A stretch of 64,000 nucleotides of DNA from Amycolatopsis nalaikhensis (GCF_030264295.1 NZ_CP127173.1:9431501-9495500), one strand, 5' to 3'. Shown: positions 8,752-18,829, counted from the stretch's first letter. Program-made: numbers and translations. Notes: generated from the letters alone by a model not told the origin.

Positions 8752-10829
8752 TGGCCACGCTGACCGAGCCGCCCGTCGTCACCGTCCGGCGGCACGGGCG
8801 GCTCGCCCTGCTCGGCACCGGGCTCGCCGCGCTGCTCGTGCTGGGTTCGGCCGTGCACCTGACGCAGGGCACCGCGAACCTGGACGCGCTGGACGTGCTG
8901 CGGCTGGTGTTCGGCGGCGGAACCGGCGACACGACGGCGATCGTCGTCGAGTCGCGGCTGCCGCGGTTGCTCGCCGCGCTGGTCGTCGGAGCCGCGCTCG
9001 GCGTGGCCGGTGCGGTGCTGCAGTCGGTGTCCCGCAACCCCTTGGCGTCGCCGGACACCCTCGCGGTCAACGCCGGGGCGCACCTGGCGGTCGTCGCGGT
9101 CGCGGCGTTCGGCGTCTCGCTGCCGCTGCTCGGCGCGACCGGGGTCGCGTTCGCGGGCGGGCTCGCCACGGCCGTGTTCGTGCTCGCGCTGTCCGGCACC
9201 GGCGGCGCCGGGATCGTGCGGCTGGTGCTGGCGGGCACCGCGATCGCGCTGGCGCTGGTCTCGGTGACGCAGGTCCTCCTGCTGCTGTACGCCCAGGAAA
9301 CGCGTGGCCTGTTCGCGTGGGGCGAGGGAGCGCTGGAGCAGAACGGGCTCGCCGGGGTCCGCACGCTCGGACCGGTCGTCGGCCTCGCACTGGCGGCGTT
9401 GCTCGGGATGGCCCGGCGGCTCGACCTGATCCGGATCGGCGAAGACCACGCCCGGACCTTGGGTGTCCACGTAGGACGGTCGCGGTTCGCGGCGATCACG
9501 CTGGCGGTGCTGCTGGCCGCGGCGGCGGTGACCCTGGCCGGCCCGATCGGGTTCGTCGGCCTCGCCGCGCCGGCACTGGCCCGGCTGCTGACGTCCGCGG
9601 TCCCGGGCCTGCACCGGCACGCGGCCCTGCTCCCGTTCTCCGCGGCGCTGGGCGCGGCCCTCCTGCTGGGCGCCGACGTGCTGCTCCGCTCGATCGCCGG
9701 TCCGCACCAAGCCCTGGAGGTGCCGACGGGCGTCGTGACGACGATCCTCGGCGCGCTCTTCCTCGTGGTGCTGGCCCGCACGACCCGCATCTCCTCGGCG
9801 ACCGCCGAGCCGCCCGCGGCGGGCGCGCGAGGCGGCGTGAGTGCCCTCCGGTTCCGGGTGACGCTCATCGTGCTGGCCCTCGCGACGGTCGGCGTCGCGG
9901 TGGGCGCGGTCCTGCTGGGCGACGCGAAACTGCTGCTCGGTGACGTCGTCAACTGGGTCACCGGCCAGGCGGGCCCGCTCGTCACCGGCGTGCTGGACAC
10001 CCGCGTCCCGCGCGTGGTGGCGGCACTGCTGGCGGGCGCGGCGTTGGCGCTGGGCGGGGCGCTGACCCAGGCGGTCGCCCGCAACCCGCTGGCCGAGCCC
10101 GGGATGATCGGCGTCGTGGGCGGCGCGGGCCTCGGCGCGGTCGCCGCGCTGACCTTGGTGTCCGGCGTCGGGTTCTGGACGCTGACCGGATCGGCGGGCC
10201 TGGGTGCCGCGCTGGCGATGGCCGTGGTCTTCGCCGTGGCGGCCCGAGGTGGCTTCGCGAGCGAACGCCTGGTGCTGATCGGCTTCGGCGTGCACGCGGC
10301 GGCACAGGCATTGGTGACGTTGCTGATCACCCTGTCCGACCCGTGGAACGAGACCAAGGCGCTGACCTGGCTGGGCGGCTCGACCTACGGCCGGACGTTC
10401 ACCCACCTCGTCCCGATGGCGCTGGCGTTGCTGCTGGTGGCCCCGGTGCTGGTCCGCATGCGACGCGAACTCGACCTGCTGTCCCTGGACGACGAGACGC
10501 CGAGGGTGCTGGGCGTGCCCGTCGGCGGATCGCGCTTGCTGGTGCTCTCGTGCGCGGTCCTGCTGACCGGAGCGGCGGTGGCGGGGATCGGCGTGCTGAC
10601 GTTCGTCGGCCTGGTGGCCCCGCACGCGGCCCGCGCGATCGTGGGCAGCCGCCACGCGCGCCTGCTGCCCACGGCGGCGTTGCTGGGCGCGGTCCTGGTC
10701 TGCACGGCCGACACGCTGGGCCGCACGGTCATCGCGCCCGGCCAGCTCCCGGCCGGGCTGATGACCGCGATCATCGGGGCGCCGTACTTCGTGTGGCTCC
10801 TCTACCGGCACCGCACGAAGTCCGCCTGA
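8751..10829 (+). CDS. Fused double FecCD-type permease for iron-siderophore
   Basis: At 692 residues this protein is twice the usual FecC/FecD length. It contains two full permease modules in tandem: one at about 1-340 and a second at about 350-692. Each has its own copy of the family motif: RLPRLLAALVVGAALGVAG with SRNPLASPD in the first, and RVPRVVAALLAGAALALGG with ARNPLAEPG in the second. The same architecture is known from FhuB of E. coli. The GTG start at 8751 overlaps the binding-protein stop. The protein should form the whole membrane channel as a single chain and partner the ATPase at 6887. Confidence 0.9.
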   Translation: MATLTEPPVVTVRRHGRLALLGTGLAALLVLGSAVHLTQGTANLDALDVLRLVFGGGTGDTTAIVVESRLPRLLAALVVGAALGVAGAVLQSVSRNPLASPDTLAVNAGAHLAVVAVAAFGVSLPLLGATGVAFAGGLATAVFVLALSGTGGAGIVRLVLAGTAIALALVSVTQVLLLLYAQETRGLFAWGEGALEQNGLAGVRTLGPVVGLALAALLGMARRLDLIRIGEDHARTLGVHVGRSRFAAITLAVLLAAAAVTLAGPIGFVGLAAPALARLLTSAVPGLHRHAALLPFSAALGAALLLGADVLLRSIAGPHQALEVPTGVVTTILGALFLVVLARTTRISSATAEPPAAGARGGVSALRFRVTLIVLALATVGVAVGAVLLGDAKLLLGDVVNWVTGQAGPLVTGVLDTRVPRVVAALLAGAALALGGALTQAVARNPLAEPGMIGVVGGAGLGAVAALTLVSGVGFWTLTGSAGLGAALAMAVVFAVAARGGFASERLVLIGFGVHAAAQALVTLLITLSDPWNETKALTWLGGSTYGRTFTHLVPMALALLLVAPVLVRMRRELDLLSLDDETPRVLGVPVGGSRLLVLSCAVLLTGAAVAGIGVLTFVGLVAPHAARAIVGSRHARLLPTAALLGAVLVCTADTLGRTVIAPGQLPAGLMTAIIGAPYFVWLLYRHRTKSA

Positions 10830-10833
10830 GCGG

Positions 10834-11148
10834 CTAGCGCCGGTCCTCCTGGATTCCGGTGTAGCGGCCGGGCATCACCAGGCAGTACAGGCCGCCGGTC
10901 TCGTTGGTCAGGCAGTAGACCGGCCGGTCCGAGCCGGAGTCCGTGGGGTCGCTCTGCTCGCCGACCTTCTGGATGGTGATGTGCTGCGGGTCCTTCGGCG
11001 GCGCGGGCGCGGGGCCCTTGTCCCAGGGGTGCCAAGCGAGCAGGCCACCGCCGATCCCGGCGACGAGGATCGCGAAGGCCAGCAGCCCGTGCCCGCGGCG
11101 GGGGTGCGCGGCGATCGGCTGGGGAGTGGGGGTTTCCGGGTGCGACAT
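10834..11148 (-). CDS. Small single-pass membrane protein of unknown function
   Basis: A 104-residue protein I do not recognise. A short His/Arg-containing N-terminus is followed by one membrane segment (GLLAFAILVAGIGGGLLAW, about 20-38), a Pro-rich linker and a small outer domain with two cysteines (PVYCLTNETGGLYCLVMPG) that could form a disulfide. It is convergent with the iron permease, with 4 bp between the stops. Confidence 0.6.
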   Translation of the reverse strand: MSHPETPTPQPIAAHPRRGHGLLAFAILVAGIGGGLLAWHPWDKGPAPAPPKDPQHITIQKVGEQSDPTDSGSDRPVYCLTNETGGLYCLVMPGRYTGIQEDRR

Positions 11149-11197
11149 GGCCGACAGTCAACATCATCCGCGTCCACTGACACGGAGGTGGGCGCGC

Positions 11198-11824
11198 TCA
11201 GCCGACCAGGCGGGGAAACAGCTCGCGGACTCCGCGCCGCAGGTCGTCCAATGCCGCTTCCACGCCCGCGAGGTGCTTGAGCAGCGCCTGCTGGAACAAC
11301 CCGTCGAACAGGGCGTACGCCTCGGCCGGGGTGCACGTCGGCTCGGCGCCCGCCAGCTCGGCGTACGCGCTCACGTTGCGCCAGATCATGTCCTGGAGGC
11401 TGTCGTCGATCTCGGCGACGTCGTCGCGGAACGCCTCTTCGTACAGCGACTGCGTGCGCAGGTCGTACCACATCCGGTGCATCAGCGGGGCCTCGCCCAG
11501 CGCGACCGCGAGCCCGTCCGCGCAGGCCGTCGCCAGCTCTTCCGGCGTCGCCGCCTCGCCGACGCCGCCCTCGTAGCGCTGGACGCACGCCGCCTTGTAG
11601 CGGCGCACGCAGTACGTGATCAGCTCGACCTTGTCGGCGAAGTAGTAGTGCAGCAGCCCGTGGGAGAACTTCGTGTGCTCGGCGATCGTGCGCAGGCTGG
11701 TGCGGGCGTAGCCGAGGTCGGCCAACGCCAGCAGCGCCGCGTCGGCGAGTTCCTGGCGGCGCGCCTCGAACTTGTCGGCCGGGGTGCGGCGCTTCACGGC
11801 TGCGCTGGTCACGCGGCCGAACAT
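11198..11824 (-). CDS. TetR-family transcriptional regulator
   Basis: A 208-residue TetR protein with the DNA-binding region at about 20-65 (ALADLGYARTSLRTIAEHTKFS, then GLLHYYFADKVELI) and a helical ligand domain. The ATG at 11824 gives MFGRVTSAAVKRR; a GTG four codons later is a possible alternative. It is divergent from the acyl-CoA ligase operon across a 105-bp gap that holds repeats suited to an operator, so it probably represses that operon and itself, with an acyl-CoA or its precursor as likely inducer (inference). Confidence 0.87.
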   Translation of the reverse strand: MFGRVTSAAVKRRTPADKFEARRQELADAALLALADLGYARTSLRTIAEHTKFSHGLLHYYFADKVELITYCVRRYKAACVQRYEGGVGEAATPEELATACADGLAVALGEAPLMHRMWYDLRTQSLYEEAFRDDVAEIDDSLQDMIWRNVSAYAELAGAEPTCTPAEAYALFDGLFQQALLKHLAGVEAALDDLRRGVRELFPRLVG

Positions 11825-11841
11825 ACCACCGGGTCGTTCTC

Positions 11842-11878
11842 TGACCAATCGTCCAAGAAATTCTTGACATTCGTCCAA
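11842..11878. promoter_or_regulatory. Candidate operator/promoter between TetR gene and ligase operon
   Basis: Two direct repeats, TGACCAATCGTCCAA (11842-11856) and TGACATTCGTCCAA (11865-11878), surround an inverted repeat CAAGAA-A-TTCTTG (11854-11866). A -35-like TTGACA lies at 11864-11869. The arrangement in the divergent gap makes it the best candidate binding site of the TetR protein. Confidence 0.45.
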
Positions 11879-11929
11879 ACGGCGGCCATGGTCGTCACCA
11901 GCCGCCGGCGAAGTTCGGGAGGGACGACG

Positions 11930-13462
11930 ATGTCTCTGTTCTTCTACCTGGAAAAAGGCGCCTCCCTGGACCCCGGGGCGCCCTGCCTGACCCTCGACGG
12001 GGTCTCCCGCTCCTACGGCGAGGTCGTCGAGCTCGCCGAGGCCGTCGCCCGCGCGTTGCGCCGCTCCGGCGTCGCCCCCGGGGACAAGGTCGGCATCCTC
12101 TCGGCCAACGACCCGACCGCGTTCACCTGCGTCTTCGGCATCTCTCGCGCCGGCGCCGTGTGGTGCCCGATCAACCCGCGGAACGCCGCGGGCGAAAACG
12201 CGGAGCTGCTCGACCTGTTCGACTGCACCACCCTGGTCTTCCAGCCCGCCTTCGACGAGCTCGTCGCCGCGATCGCCCCCAAGCTGCCGAAGCTGACCAC
12301 GCTCGTCCGGCTCGGCGACGGCGACGACCTCGCCACCGGCTTCGACGACTGGCTCGACGCCGCCCTCGACGATCCGCCCGCCGAAGCCGCCCAGCCCGGC
12401 GACGTGGTCGCGCTGGTCGGCACCGGCGGCACCACCGGGCGCCCCAAGGGCGTCATGCTCACCGACCGCAACCTCGAGGTGATGTCGGCGATCACGCTGA
12501 TGAGCTACCCCTTCGAGGGACGGCCGGTGTACCTGGCGCTGGCCCCGCTGACCCACGCGGCCGGCGTCCTGTGCTTCCCGGTGCTCGCCCGCGGCGGCGA
12601 GGTCGTGATCATGGCCAAGCCCGACGTCGGCCGGTTCCTCGAGCTGGTCGAACGCCACCGCGTCACCCACACGTTCCTGCCGCCGACGCTGATCTACCTC
12701 GTCCTCGGCCACGAAGCCCTCGACCGCACGGACCTGTCGTCCCTGCAGTGCTTCTGGTACGGCGCGGCCCCCATGTCGACGACCCGGCTGGCCGAGGCCC
12801 TCGACCGGATCGGGCCGATGGCACAGCTGTTCGGCCAGTCCGAGGCGCCGATGATGATCTCGACGATGTCGCCCGCCGAGCACCGGCGACCCGACGGCAC
12901 CGTCCACACCGGACGTTTGTCGTCGGCCGGGCGGCCTTCACCGCTGGTCACGGTGGCGATCCTCGACGCGGCCGGAAAGCCCGTGCCGCAAGGGGAACGC
13001 GGCGAGATCTGCGTGCGCGGCTCGCTGGTGATGGCCGGCTACTACCGCAACCCCGAAGCCACCGCCGAGGCCTCCGCCCACGGCTGGCACCACACCGGCG
13101 ACATCGGGTTCCTCGACGGCGAAGGCTTCCTGCACATCGTCGACCGCGCCAAGGACATGGTGATCACCGGCGGCTTCAACGTCTACTCCGCCGAAGTCGA
13201 ACAGGCCGTGATGGCCCACGACGCGGTCCGCGACTGCGCCGTGATCGGCCTGCCCGACGACAAGTGGGGCGAACGCGTCACCGCCGTCGTCCAGCTGAGA
13301 CCCGGCGCCGACCTGGACACCGGCGAGCTCATCGCGTTCGTCAAGGACCGCATCGGCAGCGTCAAGGCGCCCAAGCAGATCGAAGTCTGGCCCGAACTGC
13401 CGCGCTCGACCGTCGGCAAGGTCCTCAAAGCCGAGATCCGCACGACCCTCACCGCCCGCTGA
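11930..13462 (+). CDS. Acyl-CoA ligase (class I adenylate-forming enzyme)
   Basis: A 510-residue AMP-forming ligase. The phosphate-binding loop GTGGTTGRPKGVMLT lies near 164-178, the hinge region GWHHTGDIG near 383-391, and the C-terminal catalytic lysine motif STVGKVLK near 494-501. The ATG at 11930 follows GGGAGGGA (11917-11924). It activates a carboxylic acid with ATP and joins it to CoA; the chain type cannot be read from the sequence. It opens an operon with an LLM oxidoreductase and an SDR (gaps 11 bp each), which suggests activation followed by redox steps on a CoA-bound acid. Confidence 0.88.
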   Translation: MSLFFYLEKGASLDPGAPCLTLDGVSRSYGEVVELAEAVARALRRSGVAPGDKVGILSANDPTAFTCVFGISRAGAVWCPINPRNAAGENAELLDLFDCTTLVFQPAFDELVAAIAPKLPKLTTLVRLGDGDDLATGFDDWLDAALDDPPAEAAQPGDVVALVGTGGTTGRPKGVMLTDRNLEVMSAITLMSYPFEGRPVYLALAPLTHAAGVLCFPVLARGGEVVIMAKPDVGRFLELVERHRVTHTFLPPTLIYLVLGHEALDRTDLSSLQCFWYGAAPMSTTRLAEALDRIGPMAQLFGQSEAPMMISTMSPAEHRRPDGTVHTGRLSSAGRPSPLVTVAILDAAGKPVPQGERGEICVRGSLVMAGYYRNPEATAEASAHGWHHTGDIGFLDGEGFLHIVDRAKDMVITGGFNVYSAEVEQAVMAHDAVRDCAVIGLPDDKWGERVTAVVQLRPGADLDTGELIAFVKDRIGSVKAPKQIEVWPELPRSTVGKVLKAEIRTTLTAR

Positions 13463-13473
13463 AAGGGAACACC

Positions 13474-14466
13474 ATGAAACTCGCGCTCTACCTGCCCAAC
13501 TTCCGCGACAAGGTGACCGTGCGGGAACTCGAGGACCTCACCGCGCTGGCCGAGGACCTCGACTTCGACTCGGTCTGGACGCTCGACCGGATCATCGTCC
13601 CGGAGACCTCCGACACCCAGGAGATGCAGTACGCCTTCGGCATGATCGAGGGCTTCCCCAAGGGCCTCCCGGTGAGCTCGCGCGGCGAGTTCCTGCAGGG
13701 CATGCCGCTGATCCCGTGGCTCGCGGCGAAGACGTCGAAGGTGCGCATCGGGATGAGCATCATCGACACGCCGTACCGCTCCCCCGGCGTCCTCGCCGCG
13801 GAGCTGGCGACCATCGACCACCTCGCGAACGGCAGGCTCAACGTCGCCGTCGGGTCCGGCTGGATGCCCGAGGAGTTCGCCGCGGCGAGCGCGTCGCACA
13901 TCTTTCCCAAGCGGCACAAGCACGTCCGCGAAACCCTGGAGATCATGCAGGGCATCTGGACCAACGACCTGTTCGAGTACCACGGCGAGTTCGCCGACTT
14001 CCAGCGCAGCGGGTTCGGTGCCAAGCCGGTGCAGAAGCCGCACCCGCCGATCTTCTTCAGCGGGCTCAAGGACGCCAAGCGCTCGGCGAGCCGGATCGCG
14101 AAGTACAACCTGTCCGGCTGGATCGGCATCCAGGACTCGCCGGACGACATCAAGAAGTGGCGCACCGAAATCCAGCGCGAGCTCGAAGCCCTCGACACCC
14201 CGCGCTCGGTCGACGACCTCGAGATCTCCAGCATGATCTGGTTCGTCATCACCGACGAGGACATGGACCAGTCGTTCCTCGGCAAGGGCACCAACCTGCT
14301 CGTCGGCTCGGAACGGCAGCTCACCGACCAGCTCAAGCGGTACAAGGAAGCCGGGCTGACGATGCCGTTCCTGTGGCCGCCCTTCCAGGACGTGCCGGTC
14401 GCGAAGACACTCGACGACATGAAGCGCCTGAAGGAAGAAATCCTGCCCAAGATCGAAGCGATGTGA
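13474..14466 (+). CDS. LLM-class (luciferase-like) oxidoreductase, probably F420-dependent
   Basis: A 330-residue luciferase-like TIM-barrel protein. Family features include the opening MKLALYLPNF, the segment YRSPGVLAAELATIDHLANG and GRLNVAVGSGWMPEEF around residues 115-135. The C-terminal part is typical of single-subunit actinobacterial members that use F420 or FMN. It sits between an acyl-CoA ligase and an SDR in one operon and probably oxidises or reduces the activated substrate. Which cofactor it uses cannot be decided from sequence alone. Confidence 0.82.
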   Translation: MKLALYLPNFRDKVTVRELEDLTALAEDLDFDSVWTLDRIIVPETSDTQEMQYAFGMIEGFPKGLPVSSRGEFLQGMPLIPWLAAKTSKVRIGMSIIDTPYRSPGVLAAELATIDHLANGRLNVAVGSGWMPEEFAAASASHIFPKRHKHVRETLEIMQGIWTNDLFEYHGEFADFQRSGFGAKPVQKPHPPIFFSGLKDAKRSASRIAKYNLSGWIGIQDSPDDIKKWRTEIQRELEALDTPRSVDDLEISSMIWFVITDEDMDQSFLGKGTNLLVGSERQLTDQLKRYKEAGLTMPFLWPPFQDVPVAKTLDDMKRLKEEILPKIEAM

Positions 14467-14477
14467 GAGGAACCACC

Positions 14478-15233
14478 ATGTCCGAACTCGAGGGAAAGCG
14501 CGTCTTCGTCACCGGATCGGGCGCGGGGATCGGCAAGGCGATCGCGGCGCTGTTCACCGAACGCGGCGCCCGCGTGGTGATCAGCGACCTGAACGCGGAC
14601 GCGGCCAAGCAGGCCGCCGACGAGATCGGCGCGGCGGGCGTCGCGAACTGCGACGTCACCGACGAGGGTCAGGTGCAGGCCGCGGTCCAGCAGGCGGTCG
14701 ACCTCCTCGGCGGCCTCGACGTCCTGGTCAACAACGCGGGGATCGAGGTGTCGTCGCCGCTGCTGCAGCAGTCCACCGAGAGCTTCGACAAGATCTTCGC
14801 GGTCAACGTCCGCGGCACGTTCGTGACGATGAAGGCGGCGATCCCGCACCTGGTCGAGGCCAAGGGCAACATCGTCAACATCGCCTCGATCGCGGGCATC
14901 GGCGGCAGCCCCCTGCTGGGCTCCTACTGCGCGACGAAGGCGGCGGTCATCCAGCTCACCCGCGTCGCGGCGGTGGAGATGCGGCCCACGGGAGTCCGCG
15001 TCAACGCGGTCTGCCCCGGTTTCGCGGACACCGCGATGGTGGAGCGGCTGGTCCCCGACTTCGAGGCGGCGACGCAGGTCCCGTTCGGCGACCTGGTCGC
15101 GGCCAAGCAAGGGCGGCTGGGCACCCCGCAGGACATCGCCGAGGTGACGGCGTTCCTGGCCTCGGACCGGGCCTCGTGGATCACCGGCAGCCACTACGTC
15201 CTCGACGGCGGCCTGACGGCGTCGCTGGTGTGA
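14478..15233 (+). CDS. SDR-family oxidoreductase
   Basis: A 251-residue classical short-chain dehydrogenase. TGSGAGIG (12-19) is the dinucleotide-binding motif, NNAG (about 87-90) the structural motif, and SYCATK holds the catalytic Tyr and Lys after a Ser in NIASIAGIGG. Asp at the end of the second strand (ISDLN) suggests NAD(H) rather than NADP(H). It is the last gene of the ligase/LLM/SDR operon, with a strong hairpin following. Likely role: beta-hydroxy/keto conversion of the CoA-bound or free intermediate. Confidence 0.88.
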   Translation: MSELEGKRVFVTGSGAGIGKAIAALFTERGARVVISDLNADAAKQAADEIGAAGVANCDVTDEGQVQAAVQQAVDLLGGLDVLVNNAGIEVSSPLLQQSTESFDKIFAVNVRGTFVTMKAAIPHLVEAKGNIVNIASIAGIGGSPLLGSYCATKAAVIQLTRVAAVEMRPTGVRVNAVCPGFADTAMVERLVPDFEAATQVPFGDLVAAKQGRLGTPQDIAEVTAFLASDRASWITGSHYVLDGGLTASLV

Positions 15234-15240
15234 CTCGCCG

Positions 15241-15273
15241 GGCCGGCGGGGTCGCGCGACGGCTCCGCCGGCC
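15241..15273 (+). terminator. Hairpin terminator after the SDR gene
   Basis: A perfect 9-bp stem, GGCCGGCGG paired with CCGCCGGCC, closes a 15-base loop 8 bp after the SDR stop. There is no U-run, as is common in actinomycetes. Confidence 0.6.
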
Positions 15274-15336
15274 AGGTTTGCCGGTCGGTTCTCCCGGGGT
15301 ACCCGGCGGCGTCACCGACCGGATGGGGGACGTGGG

Positions 15337-16539
<1,203 letters not shown>

Positions 16540-16558
16540 GCGCCACTAGAGTTCGCGG

Positions 16559-17422
16559 ATGGAGCTGAGGCAGGTCGAGCACTTCCTCGCGGTGGTGCGG
16601 AGCGGGAGCTTCACGGCGGCCGCGCAGGACGTGCACGTGGTGCAGTCGGCGCTGAGCGCGTCGATCCGGAAGCTCGAACGCGAACTGGGCGCGCCGTTGT
16701 TCGACCGCACCACGCGCCGGGTCGCGCTGACCGAGGCGGGCCGGGCGCTGCTGCCGCTGGCGCACCGGATCACGGCCGACGTCGTGGCGGCGCGAGGCGA
16801 GGTCGCGGCCGTGGCGGGGCTGACGCGCGGGCGGGTGTCGATCGGGACCATCCAGACGCTGACGGTCGTGGACCTGCCCGCCCGGCTCGGCGAATTCCGC
16901 GTGCGCTACCCGGGCGTCCGGATCCAGGTGCGCGAAAGCACGGTGCCGGACCTGCTGTCGCGGGTCGGGAACGGTGAGCTGGACCTGTCGTTCCTGGCCG
17001 GTGAGGAGCCGCTGCCGGCGGAGTTGGTGAGCTTCGCGCGGTGGACGCAGCACCTGGTCCTGCTCTGCCACCCGGGACACCGCCTGGAACGCCGCCGCCG
17101 GGTCCGGCTCGCCGAACTGGCCGACGAGCCGTTCATCGACTTCAGCGGAAGCGGCATCCAGTCGACGGCGGCCCGCCGCTTCGCCGACGCGGGGGTCCGC
17201 CAGAACCGCGTCTGCGAGGCGACGCACATGCCGCTGCTGGTCGATTTGGTGGCGGCGGGCCTCGGCGTCTCGATCGTCCCGCAGCCGGTGGCCGAGAAGT
17301 CGGGCTTGCCCTTCGCGCGATTCGAAGGGCCGGGCTTCAGCCGGGCGATCCACCTCGCCGGCCGCGGCCCGAAACCGGCGAACCCGGCGGCGCGGGCACT
17401 GCTGACCCACCTGCTCGGCTGA
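16559..17422 (+). CDS. LysR-family transcriptional regulator
   Basis: A 287-residue LysR protein. The N-terminal winged helix is MELRQVEHFLAVVRSGSFT, then SALSASIRKLERELGAPLF and RTTRRVALTEAGRALL (residues 1-66). A two-lobe substrate domain starts at about 92 (GRVSIGTIQTL). Its usual target would be a divergent gene, but the upstream neighbour is the kinase on the same strand, so the target is unknown. Confidence 0.88.
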   Translation: MELRQVEHFLAVVRSGSFTAAAQDVHVVQSALSASIRKLERELGAPLFDRTTRRVALTEAGRALLPLAHRITADVVAARGEVAAVAGLTRGRVSIGTIQTLTVVDLPARLGEFRVRYPGVRIQVRESTVPDLLSRVGNGELDLSFLAGEEPLPAELVSFARWTQHLVLLCHPGHRLERRRRVRLAELADEPFIDFSGSGIQSTAARRFADAGVRQNRVCEATHMPLLVDLVAAGLGVSIVPQPVAEKSGLPFARFEGPGFSRAIHLAGRGPKPANPAARALLTHLLG

Positions 17423-17429
17423 GCCCGCC

Positions 17430-17496
17430 CAGTGTCGCGCGTCCGAGGTTCGTTGACAGCGTCCCGGCCGTCAAACGACTTGCGACGCGCGACACT
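17430..17496. terminator. Long hairpin between LysR gene and small membrane gene
   Basis: A perfect 13-bp inverted repeat, AGTGTCGCGCGTC (17430-17442) and GACGCGCGACACT (17484-17496), with 41 bases between. An inner imperfect pair (CGTTGAC / GTCAAACG) extends the fold. It lies between convergent stops and overlaps the last bases of the small minus-strand gene, so it could serve as a bidirectional terminator. It may also be a member of a dispersed repeat family. Confidence 0.5.
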
Positions 17497-17686
17497 AGCG
17501 CACCCGGGCGAAGAGCAGGCTGAAACCCGCGACAGCGAACGCGAGCGCCACCATGCTGAACCCCGCGAGCCCGGCGACCGCGGCCAGCACGAGGGCGCGG
17601 ATGCCGAACTGGCGGAGCAGCCGGACGAGGTCGGACGCTTCGTCGTCGGGCTCGTCCCGGCCTCCGGGGAACACTTGAGCGGGCAT
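17495..17686 (-). CDS. Small membrane protein of unknown function
   Basis: A 63-residue protein: an acidic N-terminus (GGRDEPDDEASD) and then one hydrophobic region, ALVLAAVAGLAGF with VALAFAVAGFSLLFA, that could form one long or two short membrane helices. No recognised family. It starts at ATG 17686; the stop lies in the right arm of the long hairpin. Confidence 0.5.
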   Translation of the reverse strand: MPAQVFPGGRDEPDDEASDLVRLLRQFGIRALVLAAVAGLAGFSMVALAFAVAGFSLLFARVR

Positions 17687-17762
17687 GGCTCGAGTATTCG
17701 GCCGCCGGTGCTCGCGCGTCCAACGCAGGGATTCGCTGGGATTCAGCTGCCGGATCGATGAA

Positions 17763-18473
17763 TCAGGCGAGCGGCAGCCCGGGACGGCCGGGGTAGAACC
17801 AGGGACTCTCCATGCCGCGGGCCAGCCGGTCGTAGGCGATCAAGCCGTCCCGGGCCGTCTTGCAGTCCGGGTGCCGGGCGGCGAACGCCGCCACGACGGG
17901 CCGCGCGCTCAGCGTCCATTCGCGGACGGGCGTCACCGGGTCGTCCGGGTACCACCACGCGAACCAGTCGTCCTCGCCCCAGAGCAGGCTGACGGCCCAG
18001 TGCGACGCGAGCCGGACGATCCCGGCCTCGGCCTGGTTCGCGTCGAGGCGCGCCAGCCACGGCCGGATGTCGTCGTCGACGCAGGCGAGACCGCCGAGCA
18101 GCCGCACGACGTCGTCGGCCGGGCGGGTCGCCAGCGCCTCCCGCAGGACGTCCGCCAGGACGGCTTCGACCTCCCGGCGCTCGTCCGCGGGCCAGCTCGC
18201 CAGGTCGGCGAACCACCGGCCGAACCCGCGCAGCAGCAGGGCTTCGTCGTGCGCCCCGGCACGGACCAGGGCAGGCAGCCGCGGCGTGAACCGGCGGAAC
18301 AGGAACCGCCACTGCTCGGGCTTCCAGTGGTCCGAGGGCTCCGAAAGCGCCGACACGACGAGCTCGTCCGGCACGGCGGCGACGTCACCGGCGAGCAGGG
18401 CCAGGTCGGCCTCGGCGTAGCAGGCGGTGCAGCCGTCGGAGAGGTCCACGGCCCGGATCCCGGGCTCGGTCAT
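17763..18473 (-). CDS. Protein of unknown function
   Basis: A 236-residue soluble protein I do not recognise. It is rich in Trp and acidic residues (EDDWFAWWYPDDP near residue 163) and appears mainly helical. The frame is open further upstream, but ATG 18473 (MTEPGIRAVDL) overlaps the stop of the MmcQ/YjbR gene by the ATGA junction and is preferred. Co-translation with that gene is the only functional hint. Confidence 0.65.
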   Translation of the reverse strand: MTEPGIRAVDLSDGCTACYAEADLALLAGDVAAVPDELVVSALSEPSDHWKPEQWRFLFRRFTPRLPALVRAGAHDEALLLRGFGRWFADLASWPADERREVEAVLADVLREALATRPADDVVRLLGGLACVDDDIRPWLARLDANQAEAGIVRLASHWAVSLLWGEDDWFAWWYPDDPVTPVREWTLSARPVVAAFAARHPDCKTARDGLIAYDRLARGMESPWFYPGRPGLPLA

Positions 18474-18829
18474 CCCGGACCACCGGGATGGGCGAGGTCG
18501 TAGGCGGCGGCGACCTTCCGGGGGACGACCATCCGCCACGCGTCCACGACCAGCTCACGGGCCTCGGCGGGCTCCAGGGCGGCGAGCTCCGCGCGGACCC
18601 AGTTGAACCGCAGGTCCGACTCCGCGGGCAGCCGGAACTTCGCCGGCTCACCCGCCACGAGCGCGGCCCGCTCCTCCTTCGGGAACGCGAACTCCATCAC
18701 CGTCTCGTCGAGGGAAAAGGCGACGTAGACGATCTGCTTGACCCGGAACTTCAACCGGCCCCGCACGTAGACCGGGTACGAGCGCTCCAGCTCGGAGCCG
18801 AGTGCGCGAACGTCCTCGAGCACCGCCAT
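18470..18829 (-). CDS. MmcQ/YjbR-like protein
   Basis: A 119-residue protein with the compact MmcQ/YjbR fold pattern: an N-terminal helix, then RGRLKFRVKQIVYVAFSLDE, EERAALVAGEP and a C-terminal WVRAELAALEPAEARELVVDAW. Such proteins have a double-wing DNA-binding-like fold, but their role is not known. The ATG at 18829 follows GGAGG at the right distance. It overlaps the unknown gene downstream (ATGA). Confidence 0.8.
   Translation of the reverse strand: MAVLEDVRALGSELERSYPVYVRGRLKFRVKQIVYVAFSLDETVMEFAFPKEERAALVAGEPAKFRLPAESDLRFNWVRAELAALEPAEARELVVDAWRMVVPRKVAAAYDLAHPGGPG

Noticed and set aside
8748..10811. Long open frame antisense to the fused iron permease
   Set aside because: It mirrors the codon pattern of the plus-strand gene, is rich in Arg/Gln/His/Asp as expected from GC-biased antisense, and has no recognisable domain.
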